A stretch of DNA of 56,147 nt from CAZMVY01 sp964617875 (GCA_964617875.1 CAZUAI010000031.1:1-56147), one strand, 5' to 3'; positions 24,506-32,444 are shown, counted from the stretch's first letter. Made by a program: numbers and translations. The notes: generated from the letters alone by a model not told the origin.

Positions 24506-24733
24506 TCAATGAAGCTGCGAACGCTTCGAGTTCTTGAAGGCCACCACCAGGCAGCCCACAAGGAACGCGGAGCCGATCGCCCATTCCGCGGCGGCCTTCG
24601 ATTCGGTGAGCGTGGGAATGGCGTCCTTCTGCTGCCCCCAGGCGGCACCGACGGTCAGCCACAGGGCCGCGATCGCCGCAAGGCAGAGCACGCCCGCACG
24701 TTGCCACGAAGACGTTGTTGCATGTCGTCTCAT
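24506..24733 (-). CDS. Small two-span membrane protein, first of a tandem set
   Basis: 75-residue protein with two hydrophobic stretches: GVLCLAAIAALWLTVGAAWG (signal peptide or first span) and WAIGSAFLVGCLVVAFKNSK (second span), the latter ending in basic residues. It starts at ATG 24733, only about 9 nt after a possible -10 element, so the transcript may be nearly leaderless. Followed by two further small membrane proteins on the same strand. No family recognised; the short soluble part is in the periplasm if the first stretch is cleaved. It lies 38 nt after the HYExAFE reading frame. Confidence 0.6.
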   Translation of the reverse strand: MRRHATTSSWQRAGVLCLAAIAALWLTVGAAWGQQKDAIPTLTESKAAAEWAIGSAFLVGCLVVAFKNSKRSQLH

Positions 24734-24742
24734 AGGCCACAC

Positions 24743-24769
24743 TGTATACGGGCCGGGTCCGGGATTCAA
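24743..24769 (-). promoter_or_regulatory. Weak candidate promoter for the small-membrane-protein operon
   Basis: On the minus strand TTGAAT (24769-24764), 15 nt, TATACA (24748-24743). Spacing is short and both hexamers have four of six matches. If used, transcription would start within a few nt of the ATG at 24733. Confidence 0.3.
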
Positions 24770-24771
24770 GG

Positions 24772-25291
24772 TTACAGGCATTCCAGCCTCTCGGTGATCG
24801 GATAGGCAAGGCGGCGAAACAGCGGCGTCGGCAGGGATACCGTTTGCCACCGGGTGCTTCGGGCACGGCAGTGACGGCGGTAGTCGGCCAGCGAAATGCC
24901 GTAGAAGGCATAATGCCGCCCTGCCCACGAATGCACGGCCAGGGTCGGCCATCGCGCAGGGTCGCCGGAGAGCCAGTAGGCGAATACGAGTAGCGACAGG
25001 AAGCCGGCCGAAAAGACAGCCTCCCATTTCTCAAGGCCCTCGAGGTCGGCTCGCGTGATCCAGTTCTCCCAATACCGCCTTGCCCCCCCCGCCGGTGTAC
25101 GGGAATTTGCGCCCTTTGACGTCCACCAGCCAACTCGGGCCCGTCGGCGGATACACGATGAAGTCGAACGACTTGATCTTCGCGCCGGCGAAGACCGACC
25201 GCCGGGCCTCATCGACCGCAACATAGGGAACCCCTCGCGACCGGAGGTAGTCCCCGAGCGCAGCCTCGTAATGGGCGCTGGCCTTGCTCAT
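24772..25291 (-). pseudogene. HYExAFE-family gene broken by a one-base frameshift
   Basis: Two overlapping minus-strand frames together encode one protein of about 172 residues. The N-terminal part (from ATG 25291) reads SKASAHYEAALGDYLRSRG, AGAKIKSFDFIVYP, WLVDVKGRKFP; the continuation, one frame over, reads ARRYWENWITRADLEGLEKW and AVFSAGFLSLLVFAYWL. This matches my memory of the planctomycete HYExAFE family, whose name comes from its N-terminal motif. The shift falls at a run of eight G (minus strand; 25090-25083); one fewer G restores a continuous frame of 519 nt. ATGA overlap with the hisS stop (25288-25291) implies translational coupling. It could be a sequencing error in the homopolymer or a true lesion. 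Function of the family is unknown. Confidence 0.7.
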
Positions 25292-26604
25292 GTGCCTTCG
25301 GCCATGGGGAACAGCGGGTCCCGCAGCAACACATCCCACGGCACGCGCATCTGCCTGCCGCTCGCCAGGTCCTTGACGGTAACCAGGTTCTGCTCGCGCG
25401 TTTCCTGTCCCAGGATGACCGCCCTGCCGGCGCCGCGCTCGGAGGCCGCGCGAAGCAGTTTCCCGATCCCCTGCGGCCGATACGAAAACTCGGCGCTCCA
25501 GCCCCCCCGCCGCAGCGCCGCGGCGAGTTGCAGGCAGCGTCCCTCCATGTCCTTCTCGGCCGCCATCACGTACACGTCGAGACGCGACGACACCGCCGGC
25601 ATCTTTCCCGCCTCGCGCAGGACATCGAGGATGACGACGTCGCCCATGCCGAAGCCGACGCCGGGCATCGGCGGGCCGCCCAGCATTCCGAGCAGGCTGT
25701 CGTACCGTCCCCCGCCGCCGATGGCGCGGTGCTGCTTCGCGCAGTCGAAGATCTCGTAGACGACGCCGGTGTAGTACGCCAGGCCCCGGACCACGGACAT
25801 ATCAAAATTACAATATTCTGTTATTCCAAGATCACAGAGCCGTTCGAAGAGCGCCTCGAGGGCCGGAAGCTCGAGGTCCGCCGCCGCCCACGCGCCCCCG
25901 CCGCCGCGGATCAGCGACCGCAGACGATCCAGGCCCTCGACGCCCAGGACGGGCTCGACCGCGTCGAACGGCACCCCCCCACCGAACGCGGCTGCCCACT
26001 TCTCCGCCAGCGCCTCGCGCGGAATCTTGCCGGACTTGTCCAGAAGCGCATAGGCGGTGTCCATCTGCTCCGCGGGCACCTTCAGGTCCTGAAGCACCGC
26101 CGCGACCAGCCGCCGGCTGTTGATGCGCACCGAGCACTCCCGGGGACTCAGGCCCGCTTCACGCAGAAAGTCCACGGCCACGAGGATCGTCTCGGCATCC
26201 GCCAGCGGATCGTCCACCCCAACCACGTCCACGTTCCACTGGAAGAACTCACGGAGACGCCCCTTCTGCGGCCGTTCCGCCCGGCAGAGCCGCGGCACGC
26301 TGAACCACTTGACCGGACGCGGCAGCGACTGCGCACGCGCCCCGACCATCCGGGCCAGCGTCGGCGTCATCTCCGGCCGGATCGCAAGTTGCCGTCCGCC
26401 CCGGTCCGTCAGATTAAAAAGCTGCTCGACGATTTCGTCCCCGCTCTTGATGCGATACAGGTCGAGGTATTCGAGAATGGGGCCGTCGTACTCCTGGAAG
26501 CCATTGCGGAGCGACACGCGCCGCCATGTGTCGGTCAGCCAGTTCCGGAGAGCCATGTCCTCCGGGTAGAAGTCGCGAGTGCCCTTGATGCCAGTGAACT
26601 TCAT
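25288..26604 (-). CDS. hisS: Histidine--tRNA ligase
   Basis: 438-residue class II aminoacyl-tRNA synthetase that charges tRNA-His. MKFTGIKGTRDFYPEDM at the start, TDRGGRQLAIRPEMTPTLAR, the motif 2 block with EFFQWNVDVVG, the histidine-specific RGLAYYTGVVYEIFD segment and motif 3 near AIGGGGRYDSLLGMLGG are all present. The C-terminal anticodon-binding domain runs from LDVYVMAAEKDMEG, about residue 340, to the end. The length is normal. It lies 7 nt after the YkgJ-like gene and overlaps the HYExAFE start, so the three are one operon. Confidence 0.97.
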   Translation of the reverse strand: MKFTGIKGTRDFYPEDMALRNWLTDTWRRVSLRNGFQEYDGPILEYLDLYRIKSGDEIVEQLFNLTDRGGRQLAIRPEMTPTLARMVGARAQSLPRPVKWFSVPRLCRAERPQKGRLREFFQWNVDVVGVDDPLADAETILVAVDFLREAGLSPRECSVRINSRRLVAAVLQDLKVPAEQMDTAYALLDKSGKIPREALAEKWAAAFGGGVPFDAVEPVLGVEGLDRLRSLIRGGGGAWAAADLELPALEALFERLCDLGITEYCNFDMSVVRGLAYYTGVVYEIFDCAKQHRAIGGGGRYDSLLGMLGGPPMPGVGFGMGDVVILDVLREAGKMPAVSSRLDVYVMAAEKDMEGRCLQLAAALRRGGWSAEFSYRPQGIGKLLRAASERGAGRAVILGQETREQNLVTVKDLASGRQMRVPWDVLLRDPLFPMAEGT

Positions 26605-26611
26605 GGTGCTC

Positions 26612-27070
26612 CTACCCTGCCGCCCGCTTGGGCAACGATCGCGGCGGCGGATCCTGCGTCGCTCTGGCCAGTCGGAGCGGCGCCTTGCGCTGCCGCTCGC
26701 GGCGACGGCGGGCCCGTGCCCGCTTGCGTCTCAGGAACTCCCTGGCGAAGGTCTGCAACTCCTCCGGCGTCCGGAAGAGGTGCTCATAGGCGTAATCGCC
26801 GTCGCTGTACTCGCACTCGGACGTAGAGTACTGTCGGCAGATCGCCGGCCGGGTCTCGTACTCCGCGCAGCGGTTGTCCGCCCGGAGGTTCCGACACCGT
26901 GATGTGAATTGCACGTACCAGTCGCCGTCCTCCACGAACACCAGCACGCGCTTATGGAGCAGGAACCAGCGAATGTCATCGAAATCCCGTTTCCGTGCGG
27001 GCTTGTCGATCGGCAGGGCGAGATAGCGGCAGCACCTCGCCCCGCAGCGTTTGCATAAGCGTGAACTCAT
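26612..27070 (-). CDS. YkgJ-family cysteine cluster protein
   Basis: 152-residue protein with the CxxC...CC cluster pattern of the YkgJ/PF03692 family: CKRCGARCCRYLALPID at the N-terminus, then RCRNLRADNRCAEYETRPAICR further on. These cysteines are thought to bind a metal or iron-sulfur cluster. Residues 115-150 are strongly basic (KRARARRRRERQRK), suggesting nucleic-acid or membrane contact. ATG 27070 is chosen because the Cys motif starts five residues later and the preceding 113 nt up to acr3 show no continuation. It is followed after 7 nt by hisS. The biochemical role of the family is uncertain. Confidence 0.85.
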   Translation of the reverse strand: MSSRLCKRCGARCCRYLALPIDKPARKRDFDDIRWFLLHKRVLVFVEDGDWYVQFTSRCRNLRADNRCAEYETRPAICRQYSTSECEYSDGDYAYEHLFRTPEELQTFAREFLRRKRARARRRRERQRKAPLRLARATQDPPPRSLPKRAAG

Positions 27071-27183
27071 CGTGTGCAACAGGCTCCGTAGGGGCCTTCT
27101 CCTGTCCGGTCCCGTCCGATCGGGAGATGATTCTACCGGAATCTGCGCGGATTTCGACCCCCTCCCCCACCGCCTCGCACGGT

Positions 27184-28266
27184 TTACGCCTCGGCCGCCG
27201 CCGATCCCACAGGACCGTCGCAATACCGGCGCCGAAACCGCAACGCCAGGTTGACCAGGGCGATCATCACGGGGACCTCCACGAGCGGACCGATGACCGC
27301 CGCGAAGGCCGCCCCGTGGTGGATGCCGAACACGCCGACCGCCACCGCGATCGCCAGCTCGAAGTTGTTGCTCGCCGCGGTGAAGGACAACGTGACGGAC
27401 GTAGCGTAGCCGGCCCCCGCGGCGCGCCCCATGTGGAAGCTGACCAGGAACATCGCGACAAAGTAGATGAGCAGCGGCACCCCGATCCGGACGACGTCCG
27501 TCGGCCGGGCGACGATCTTCTCGCCCTGCATCGAGAACATCACCACGATCGTGAACAGCAGCGCGATGAGCGTGGCGGGCGAGATCGCGGGGATGAACCT
27601 GCCGTGATACCAGTCCTTGCCCCTGGCTTTGACCAACACCCAGCGGGTCGTCATGCCGGCCAGGAATGGAACGCCGAGGTAGATGAACACGCTCTGCGCG
27701 ATCTGCGAGATCGTGATCCCCGAGGTATCCGCGCCGCGCAGCCCCAGGAGCGGCGGGAGGACGGTGATGAACAGCCACGCATAGACGCTGTAAAACAACA
27801 CCTGGAAGATTGAGTTGAACGCCACCAGGCCCGCCGCGTATTCGGTGTCTCCCCTCGCCAGGTCGTTCCACACGATAACCATCGCGATACAGCGGGCCAG
27901 CCCAATGAGGATCAGCCCGATCATGAACTCGGGCTGACCACGAAGAAACACGATCGCCAGGGCGAACATCAACAGCGGCCCGACCACCCAGTTCTGAAGC
28001 AGCGACAGGCCCAGAACCTTGACGTTCCGGAAAACGTCGCCCAGTTCCTCGTACTTCACCTTGGCTAACGGCGGATACATCGTCAGGATCAGGCCGAGGG
28101 CGATGGGGATGCTCGTCTGTGTGCCCTCGGGCCGGAGCGACCCGATCCATTCTCCCACACCCGGCGCGAAATGGCCCAGCAGCACGCCGGCGGCCATCGC
28201 CAGGGAGATCCAGAGCGTCAGGTAGCGGTCCAGGAACGACAGACGCCCGGCAATCCCTTTCGACAT
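27184..28266 (-). CDS. acr3: Arsenite efflux permease, ACR3 type
   Basis: 360-residue inner-membrane transporter that expels arsenite, and sometimes antimonite, using the proton gradient. Ten membrane spans are predicted. Diagnostic ACR3 blocks are GLARCIAMVIVWNDLA, containing the conserved Cys essential for As(III) transport, and ASNNFELAIAVAVGVFGI. Length is typical. ATG 28266, the second of two adjacent ATGs, is preferred because AGGAG then lies six nt upstream. It follows arsC by nine nt on the same strand, so arsenate reduction and arsenite export are co-expressed. Confidence 0.95.
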   Translation of the reverse strand: MSKGIAGRLSFLDRYLTLWISLAMAAGVLLGHFAPGVGEWIGSLRPEGTQTSIPIALGLILTMYPPLAKVKYEELGDVFRNVKVLGLSLLQNWVVGPLLMFALAIVFLRGQPEFMIGLILIGLARCIAMVIVWNDLARGDTEYAAGLVAFNSIFQVLFYSVYAWLFITVLPPLLGLRGADTSGITISQIAQSVFIYLGVPFLAGMTTRWVLVKARGKDWYHGRFIPAISPATLIALLFTIVVMFSMQGEKIVARPTDVVRIGVPLLIYFVAMFLVSFHMGRAAGAGYATSVTLSFTAASNNFELAIAVAVGVFGIHHGAAFAAVIGPLVEVPVMIALVNLALRFRRRYCDGPVGSAAAEA

Positions 28267-28275
28267 CATGTGCTC

Positions 28276-28728
28276 CTATCGGTTCGCCAGAGACCCCGGA
28301 AGGGTCAGGACAAAGTCGCGAATCTGATCGCGGACCCGCCGGTAGGCATTCAGTGCCTCGTCCGCCGTGGCCGCGGCTGCCGCCAGCCTGGGCGGGTCAT
28401 CAAAGCCGACGTGGACGATCTTCGCCCGGCTCGGAAACACCGGGCAGCTCTCGTGAGCGTGTCCGCACACGGTAACGACGTAGTCGAACGGCACATCCTT
28501 GAGTTCCGCGACGTTCTTCGACCGATGACCCGAGATATCGACTCCCGCCTCGGCCATGACCTTCACGGCGTTCGGGTTCAGGCCGTGCGTCTCGATGCCG
28601 GCCGAATAGGGCTCGACCTCGTCGCCCTTCAGGTGCCGCGCCCAGCCCTCGGCCATCTGGCTGCGGCACGAGTTGCCGGTGCACAGAAACAGTACCCGCA
28701 GCTTTGCACGCGATGGTTCAGTCGTCAT
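28276..28728 (-). CDS. arsC: Arsenate reductase, thioredoxin-coupled (low-molecular-weight phosphatase type)
   Basis: 150-residue cytoplasmic enzyme reducing arsenate to arsenite through a disulfide cascade regenerated by thioredoxin. The phosphate-binding loop is VLFLCTGNSCRSQMAEG, with nucleophile Cys16 and Arg22 (C-x5-R). The two further redox Cys lie in VTVCGHAHESCP at positions 88 and 95, seven apart as in the staphylococcal enzyme. HVGFDDPPR supplies the general acid Asp region. ATG 28728 precedes the fold closely. It lies between the arsM remnant and acr3 on the same strand. Confidence 0.95.
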   Translation of the reverse strand: MTTEPSRAKLRVLFLCTGNSCRSQMAEGWARHLKGDEVEPYSAGIETHGLNPNAVKVMAEAGVDISGHRSKNVAELKDVPFDYVVTVCGHAHESCPVFPSRAKIVHVGFDDPPRLAAAAATADEALNAYRRVRDQIRDFVLTLPGSLANR

Positions 28729-28741
28729 ACGGCACGTGTCC

Positions 28742-29158
28742 TCATCCGGCGCGGACCGGGCCGCAGCACCCGCGCCCGGCCCCCGACGCCGCCAGCGCCT
28801 TTCGGGCCGTACCCTCGAGGCTCGTGATGTAGTCCGCCGCGCCGGCGCCCGGCGGCAGATGCTCGAGGATCCTGCGGTACAGCGGGTCCTGCGCGTCGCA
28901 CATTGTCCGCACATACTCCGGCCGGCTGGTCAGCACAATATCGCTCAGCCCCGCGTCCACGGCCATCTGCCGTGTGTCCTGCACGAGCACGGCGCCGGCG
29001 ATGCACCCGATTCACGCCTCCACCATCATCTCGGGCGTCATGTCGATGCCGATCACGCGGCCGGATGCGCCGACCTTCGGCCCGGCGAGAAACGCGTCGA
29101 AGCCTGCCCCGCTGCCGAGGTCCAGGACGACCTCGCCCGTCTTCGCGTCATTGATCAT
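28742..29158 (-). pseudogene. arsM: Arsenite methyltransferase remnant with internal deletion and in-frame stop
   Basis: Reading from ATG 29158 (GGGAGG seven nt upstream), 48 codons encode EVVLDLGSGAGFDAFLAG, motif I of ArsM, and RVIGIDMTPEMMVEA; then comes a TGA. Directly after it, in the same frame, is IGCIAGAVLVQDTRQ and GLSDIVLTSRPEYVRTM, the C-terminal part of ArsM. In intact enzymes about 100 or more residues separate these blocks, including the Cys that helps bind arsenic, so the middle is deleted. The N-terminus also lacks the usual 60-70 residues. The remainder encodes a short C-terminal tail rich in Gly/Ala with a CC pair. The 48-residue product cannot be an active methyltransferase. 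Same strand as arsC, 13 nt apart. Confidence 0.8.
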
Positions 29159-29259
29159 GGCTGCCTCCCGTCACGATCGATAGCACTCGCAGAGGTCCTG
29201 GAGGTCGATCCGTCGAATGCGGGCGATCCTCCGGGCGGCGGCCGTGGAAGGGACAAGGA

Positions 29260-30516
29260 ATGCGCAAACGGTTCTGGCTCGAGCTTGTAGCCCTCTGTAT
29301 CGCCGGCACTGCCCCGATCGCGGCGGGTCAGACCTGCGGTCGGCCGGCGGCGGAGTGCGCCGGCGTGCTGCACTGCGGCGGCGAGTGGGACTTCGAAAAC
29401 GGGTTCTACTTCACGGGACATGCCCTTGCCGGACGATGCGAGGGACCGCCCGGCGGCGGTGCCGTGTCGTGCGTTCCCGCGGACAAGTGGGCGCACGTGG
29501 CCAACGGGTGGGCCCACTGGGCATCGTTTCCAACCTGGCCGACGGGCGGCTACTGGGGCACCTGCTCGTTCAACGAAAACAAGAACTGTGACAACGTCTA
29601 CCGCGGGAACCGCTCGCAGGAACTCACCATGACCTGTGCGAACGGCGTGGGCGTGATCTACAAGACCGCCGCCGTCCCGCCCCAGCACCGCATTCGGGTC
29701 GAGGCCTACATGAAGTTCACACCGAACGGCGACGCGCCGGACGTCGAGCATGCCATCGGCATCGACCCCGCGGGCGGAACGAATCCCGCTTCCGCCGCCG
29801 TGCGATGGACCGCGTGGCAGGAGCACACCCCGTCGCCGCCGCAGCCGGCCGGCGTTTTCAACCGGGGCACGGCCGATGCCGTTTCGCTCGGAACCACGAT
29901 CACGGTCTTCATTCGCCAGCGGGCGTTTGAGCCGCCGTGCCAGGGCCAGACGTTCATGGTGGATCACGTACGGGTGCTCGATCTGGGACCCGACGGGCCG
30001 GTTCTGCGCGTCGAGCCGACGGCGCTTGCCGCCGCGGTGGTCGTCGGCACCGACGCCGCGCCGCAGACGTTCCGCGTCTCCAACAGCGGCGTGGGCACTC
30101 TCACATACGTGATCGCCGTCGATGCGACATGGCTGAGCGTCGCGCCGCTCTCGGGGCTGGCCAGCGGCGAGACGAACGAGGTCGTCGTGACATACGCCAC
30201 GGCCGGCCTGCCCGTCGGCACGCATTCGGCCACGATCACGGTCACGTCGCCGGAGGCGCTGAATCCGCCGCAGACGGTGACGGTCCTGCTGACGATCTCG
30301 ACCCGGCCTGCCGATCTGGACGGCGACGGGGATGTGGATCTGGACGATTTCATCCGGTTCTTGGCGTGTTTTAGCGGACCGAGCCGCCGTTTGCCGGACG
30401 GCTGCACCGTGGATGCCGACTTCGACGAGGATACCGACGTCGATCTGGACGATTTCCGGCTCTTTCAGCTTTGTTATAACGGTGCCAATCGACCGCCGGG
30501 CCCGAACTGCCCGTGA
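29260..30516 (+). CDS. Secreted protein with BACON-like domain and double dockerin-like tail
   Basis: 418-residue exported protein. Signal peptide MRKRFWLELVALCIAGTA ends near residue 24 (AAGQ). The main domain (25-245) has several Cys and aromatic residues (CGGEWDFENGFYFTG, WAHWASFPTWPTGGYW), like a jelly-roll carbohydrate-binding unit. Residues about 248-345 form a BACON-like Ig fold, ending TSPEALNPPQTVTVLLTI. The tail (about 350-418) has two dockerin-like repeats, DLDGDGDVDLDDF and DFDEDTDVDLDDF, with the four-Cys pattern shared by four other proteins here. It sits on the opposite strand between the two arsenic operons. Likely an extracellular glycan-binding or adhesive protein. Confidence 0.75.
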   Translation: MRKRFWLELVALCIAGTAPIAAGQTCGRPAAECAGVLHCGGEWDFENGFYFTGHALAGRCEGPPGGGAVSCVPADKWAHVANGWAHWASFPTWPTGGYWGTCSFNENKNCDNVYRGNRSQELTMTCANGVGVIYKTAAVPPQHRIRVEAYMKFTPNGDAPDVEHAIGIDPAGGTNPASAAVRWTAWQEHTPSPPQPAGVFNRGTADAVSLGTTITVFIRQRAFEPPCQGQTFMVDHVRVLDLGPDGPVLRVEPTALAAAVVVGTDAAPQTFRVSNSGVGTLTYVIAVDATWLSVAPLSGLASGETNEVVVTYATAGLPVGTHSATITVTSPEALNPPQTVTVLLTISTRPADLDGDGDVDLDDFIRFLACFSGPSRRLPDGCTVDADFDEDTDVDLDDFRLFQLCYNGANRPPGPNCP

Positions 30517-30522
30517 CCCAAC

Positions 30523-30615
30523 TCAGCAGCCCCCCAGGACGCCCTCGAGCTTGTCCCGCAGGGCAGACTGTTTTTTCCGGAAGACCCTGCACCGGTCGAG
30601 AAACGCCTTGCACAA
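30523..30615 (-). CDS. Possible 30-aa basic small ORF at the end of the permease-redox operon
   Basis: Minus-strand frame from TTG 30615, with AGGAG seven nt upstream, to TGA 30525-30523. It encodes CKAFLDRCRVFRKKQSALR and a short tail ending G-G-C. Cys- and Lys-rich, helix-forming. It overlaps nothing on its own strand. It may be the last gene of the operon or chance. Confidence 0.25.
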   Translation of the reverse strand: MCKAFLDRCRVFRKKQSALRDKLEGVLGGC

Positions 30616-30626
30616 TGCACATCTCC

Positions 30627-30899
30627 TCAGGACGGTCCGTTCGGACAATGCTCCCGCGCTCGCCTCCAGAGTCCGATGATCATCCGCGGCAGGAACAACA
30701 AGATGGCCACGAGGCCGCCAAGCACCACCGCCGCCAGCGGAGCGACAGGGCAGCCCGTTGCACCGCAGCACGGACAAACGGAACCGCCGCCGGCGGCAAC
30801 AAAGCCAAACAGCCCGGCCCACCAGCCGAGGAACTTCTTGACGTGACCGCCGGCCGCGGCGACATGGGAGCGGGTTGTTCGTTCGTGGCTGGCGATCAT
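30627..30899 (-). CDS. Small Cys-rich membrane protein of the CcdA-thioredoxin operon
   Basis: 90-residue protein with a short basic N-terminus, a first hydrophobic segment (FLGWWAGLFGFVAAGGG), the motif VCPCCGATGCP, and a second span (LAAVVLGGLVAILLFLPRM) ending in basic residues. The four Cys in the loop resemble those of small transporter-accessory proteins. The gene follows CcdA by nine nt. A role as an extra Cys donor or metal-binding partner in the thiol relay is inference. Only one ATG (30899) is available in front of the first span. Confidence 0.6.
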   Translation of the reverse strand: MIASHERTTRSHVAAAGGHVKKFLGWWAGLFGFVAAGGGSVCPCCGATGCPVAPLAAVVLGGLVAILLFLPRMIIGLWRRAREHCPNGPS

Positions 30900-30908
30900 G
30901 ATGGGTGC

Positions 30909-31607
30909 TCAATGAGCCGTGTACAGCAGGTACACACCGCCGAGCAGGACCAGGACACCACAGATCCTCTTGAGGATTACGGCGCCCCTCGATTGTTCGT
31001 TCCAGTTCAGATACCTCTGCACGATCTCCGCGGATGTGCCCGCGGCCACGATCAGCAGGCAGTGCCCGACGCCGTAGGCCAGCAGCAACGCCGCCCCATA
31101 CGGGGCGCTGGTGGCGGCGACCTTGAAGGTGACTCCGAGGACCGGGGCCATGAAGGCGAAGGTACACGGCCCCAGCGCGATCCCGAAGACCAGCCCGAGA
31201 ATGAACGCTGCGACCATGCCCTTCCGCTTCATATTGACCTGCCCGGGGCCGGCCCAGGGCATCGGGATCACATCCAGAAGCACCAGGCCGACAAGAAAGA
31301 AGACCGACGCTACGACATAGTTGCCGTAGCGACCGACGTCGCCCAGGATCCGTCCGGCCGCCGCCGTAATCACGCCAATCGCAGCGATCGTGATCAGGAT
31401 CCCCACGGCAAACAACGTGGCGATGCCGAAGGCCCGCCGCGTCGTCATCCGTCCCTGCTGGTCGATGAAGCCGACGATGAGCGGGATGCTTGCCAGGTGG
31501 CACGGGCTCAGAACGATACTCAGGATCCCCCATGCGAAAGAGGCACCGAGAGCAATCAGCGGCGTGCCCTCGACCGCATGTGTCAGTATCGTGAAGATCC
31601 GGTCCAT
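30909..31607 (-). CDS. ccdA: CcdA-type transmembrane thiol-disulfide transporter
   Basis: 232-residue six-span membrane protein moving reducing equivalents from cytoplasmic thioredoxin to the envelope side. The two redox Cys lie in ILSIVLSPCHLASIPLIVG (first span) and IALGPCTFAFMAPVLG (fourth span), each followed by a Pro-containing helix as in CcdA/DsbD beta domains. ATG 31607 gives the usual short N-terminus; a GTG at 31628 just after the thioredoxin stop is also possible. The upstream neighbour is a membrane-anchored thioredoxin, its natural partner. Confidence 0.9.
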   Translation of the reverse strand: MDRIFTILTHAVEGTPLIALGASFAWGILSIVLSPCHLASIPLIVGFIDQQGRMTTRRAFGIATLFAVGILITIAAIGVITAAAGRILGDVGRYGNYVVASVFFLVGLVLLDVIPMPWAGPGQVNMKRKGMVAAFILGLVFGIALGPCTFAFMAPVLGVTFKVAATSAPYGAALLLAYGVGHCLLIVAAGTSAEIVQRYLNWNEQSRGAVILKRICGVLVLLGGVYLLYTAH

Positions 31608-31633
31608 CTTTGGAGGGTCCGTTCGCACCCGGG

Positions 31634-32131
31634 TCAATGGCTGGGCTGACTGCCCCGCCCCGCCGGCCGCGGCCCCAGCGTGTAGCCCAGTTCCTTCCAC
31701 TTGCCCAGAATGTCCTCCCGGCCGAAAAACCCTTCGTGACGGAACAACTCCCTGCCGGACGCATCGTAGAAGATCTGCGTGGGGATCATGCGGACGTCAT
31801 AGAGATCGGCGGCGGCGGGGTTCTGCCAGACATCGATGAACTCGACCTCCAGCCTGCCGGCGAATTCCCTCCGCAGTTCCTCGAGTATCGGCGCCATCTT
31901 CTTGCACGCGACGCACTTGCCCGCACCCAGGTCCACCAGTCGCGGCAGCGCCGTCTTCTCCGCCGGATCCCGCGCAGGCTGTGTACCCGCCGGCCGGCTT
32001 GCGGAGCCGGCTTCCGCCGTTGGAAGGTCCCCGGCGTGAGGCGGATCCTTCCCCTTCTGCTTCAGCGCCATCGTGACGCCGACAACAACCAGCAATGCAG
32101 CGACAATGCCAAGCCTGGCGGTCTTGCTCAT
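31634..32131 (-). CDS. Membrane-anchored thioredoxin-like protein
   Basis: 165-residue protein with an N-terminal anchor (ARLGIVAALLVVVGVTMAL), a Gly/Pro/Ala-rich linker and a thioredoxin domain (about 58-165). The redox pair is Cys73-V-A-Cys76, an unusual C-V-A-C in place of CGPC, and MIPTQIFYDASG contains the cis-Pro. The anchored placement suggests it works on the outer face, reduced by the neighbouring CcdA. AGGAG lies upstream of ATG 32131. Comparable proteins are found next to CcdA in redox operons. Confidence 0.88.
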   Translation of the reverse strand: MSKTARLGIVAALLVVVGVTMALKQKGKDPPHAGDLPTAEAGSASRPAGTQPARDPAEKTALPRLVDLGAGKCVACKKMAPILEELRREFAGRLEVEFIDVWQNPAAADLYDVRMIPTQIFYDASGRELFRHEGFFGREDILGKWKELGYTLGPRPAGRGSQPSH

Positions 32132-32185
32132 GGCAACGCTGTCTCCTGCTTCACTCCCCCCCACCGCCTGCACGGCCTGCGGGCG

Positions 32186-32431
32186 TCAATGCGTCATCGC
32201 GCTCGTCAGGAGCGCGGTGATCTCCGCTTCGGACAGCACCTTGCCCACCGACTTCACCTCGCCGTCGATGACCAGGGCCGGCGTCATCATCACGCCCCGC
32301 TTCATGATGTCCGCAAGCTGTGTCACCTTGCACAACTCGTACGGCACGCCGAGGGCCTTCGCCGCCTTGTCGGCGTTCGCCGCCAGCGTCGCACACTTCG
32401 GGCAACCGGTTCCGAGAATCTCGATCTTCAT
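32186..32431 (-). CDS. Small thioredoxin-like protein (CPKC glutaredoxin/TM0996 type)
   Basis: 81-residue cytoplasmic protein of the redox-active disulfide protein 2 family. It opens MKIEILGTGCPKCATLAAN, with the pair Cys10-P-K-Cys13 and TPALVIDGEVKSVGKVLS near the end, the usual placing of the cis-Pro. GGGAGGT eight nt upstream supports ATG 32431. It follows the DGC protein by 13 nt. Similar small proteins are regularly found beside arsenic and mercury permeases. A donor of thiols to arsenate or organoarsenical chemistry is inference. Confidence 0.9.
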   Translation of the reverse strand: MKIEILGTGCPKCATLAANADKAAKALGVPYELCKVTQLADIMKRGVMMTPALVIDGEVKSVGKVLSEAEITALLTSAMTH

Positions 32432-32444
32432 CAGTGACCTCCCG

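Noticed and set aside
26612..28150. Long minus-strand frame covering acr3 in a second reading frame
   Set aside because: Only its last 152 residues carry family signal (YkgJ); the rest is the shadow of acr3, so the gene was started at 27070.
28742..29158. TGA in arsM as a selenocysteine codon
   Set aside because: About 100 conserved residues are missing exactly at the TGA, so a deletion explains it; no Cys is expected at that position.
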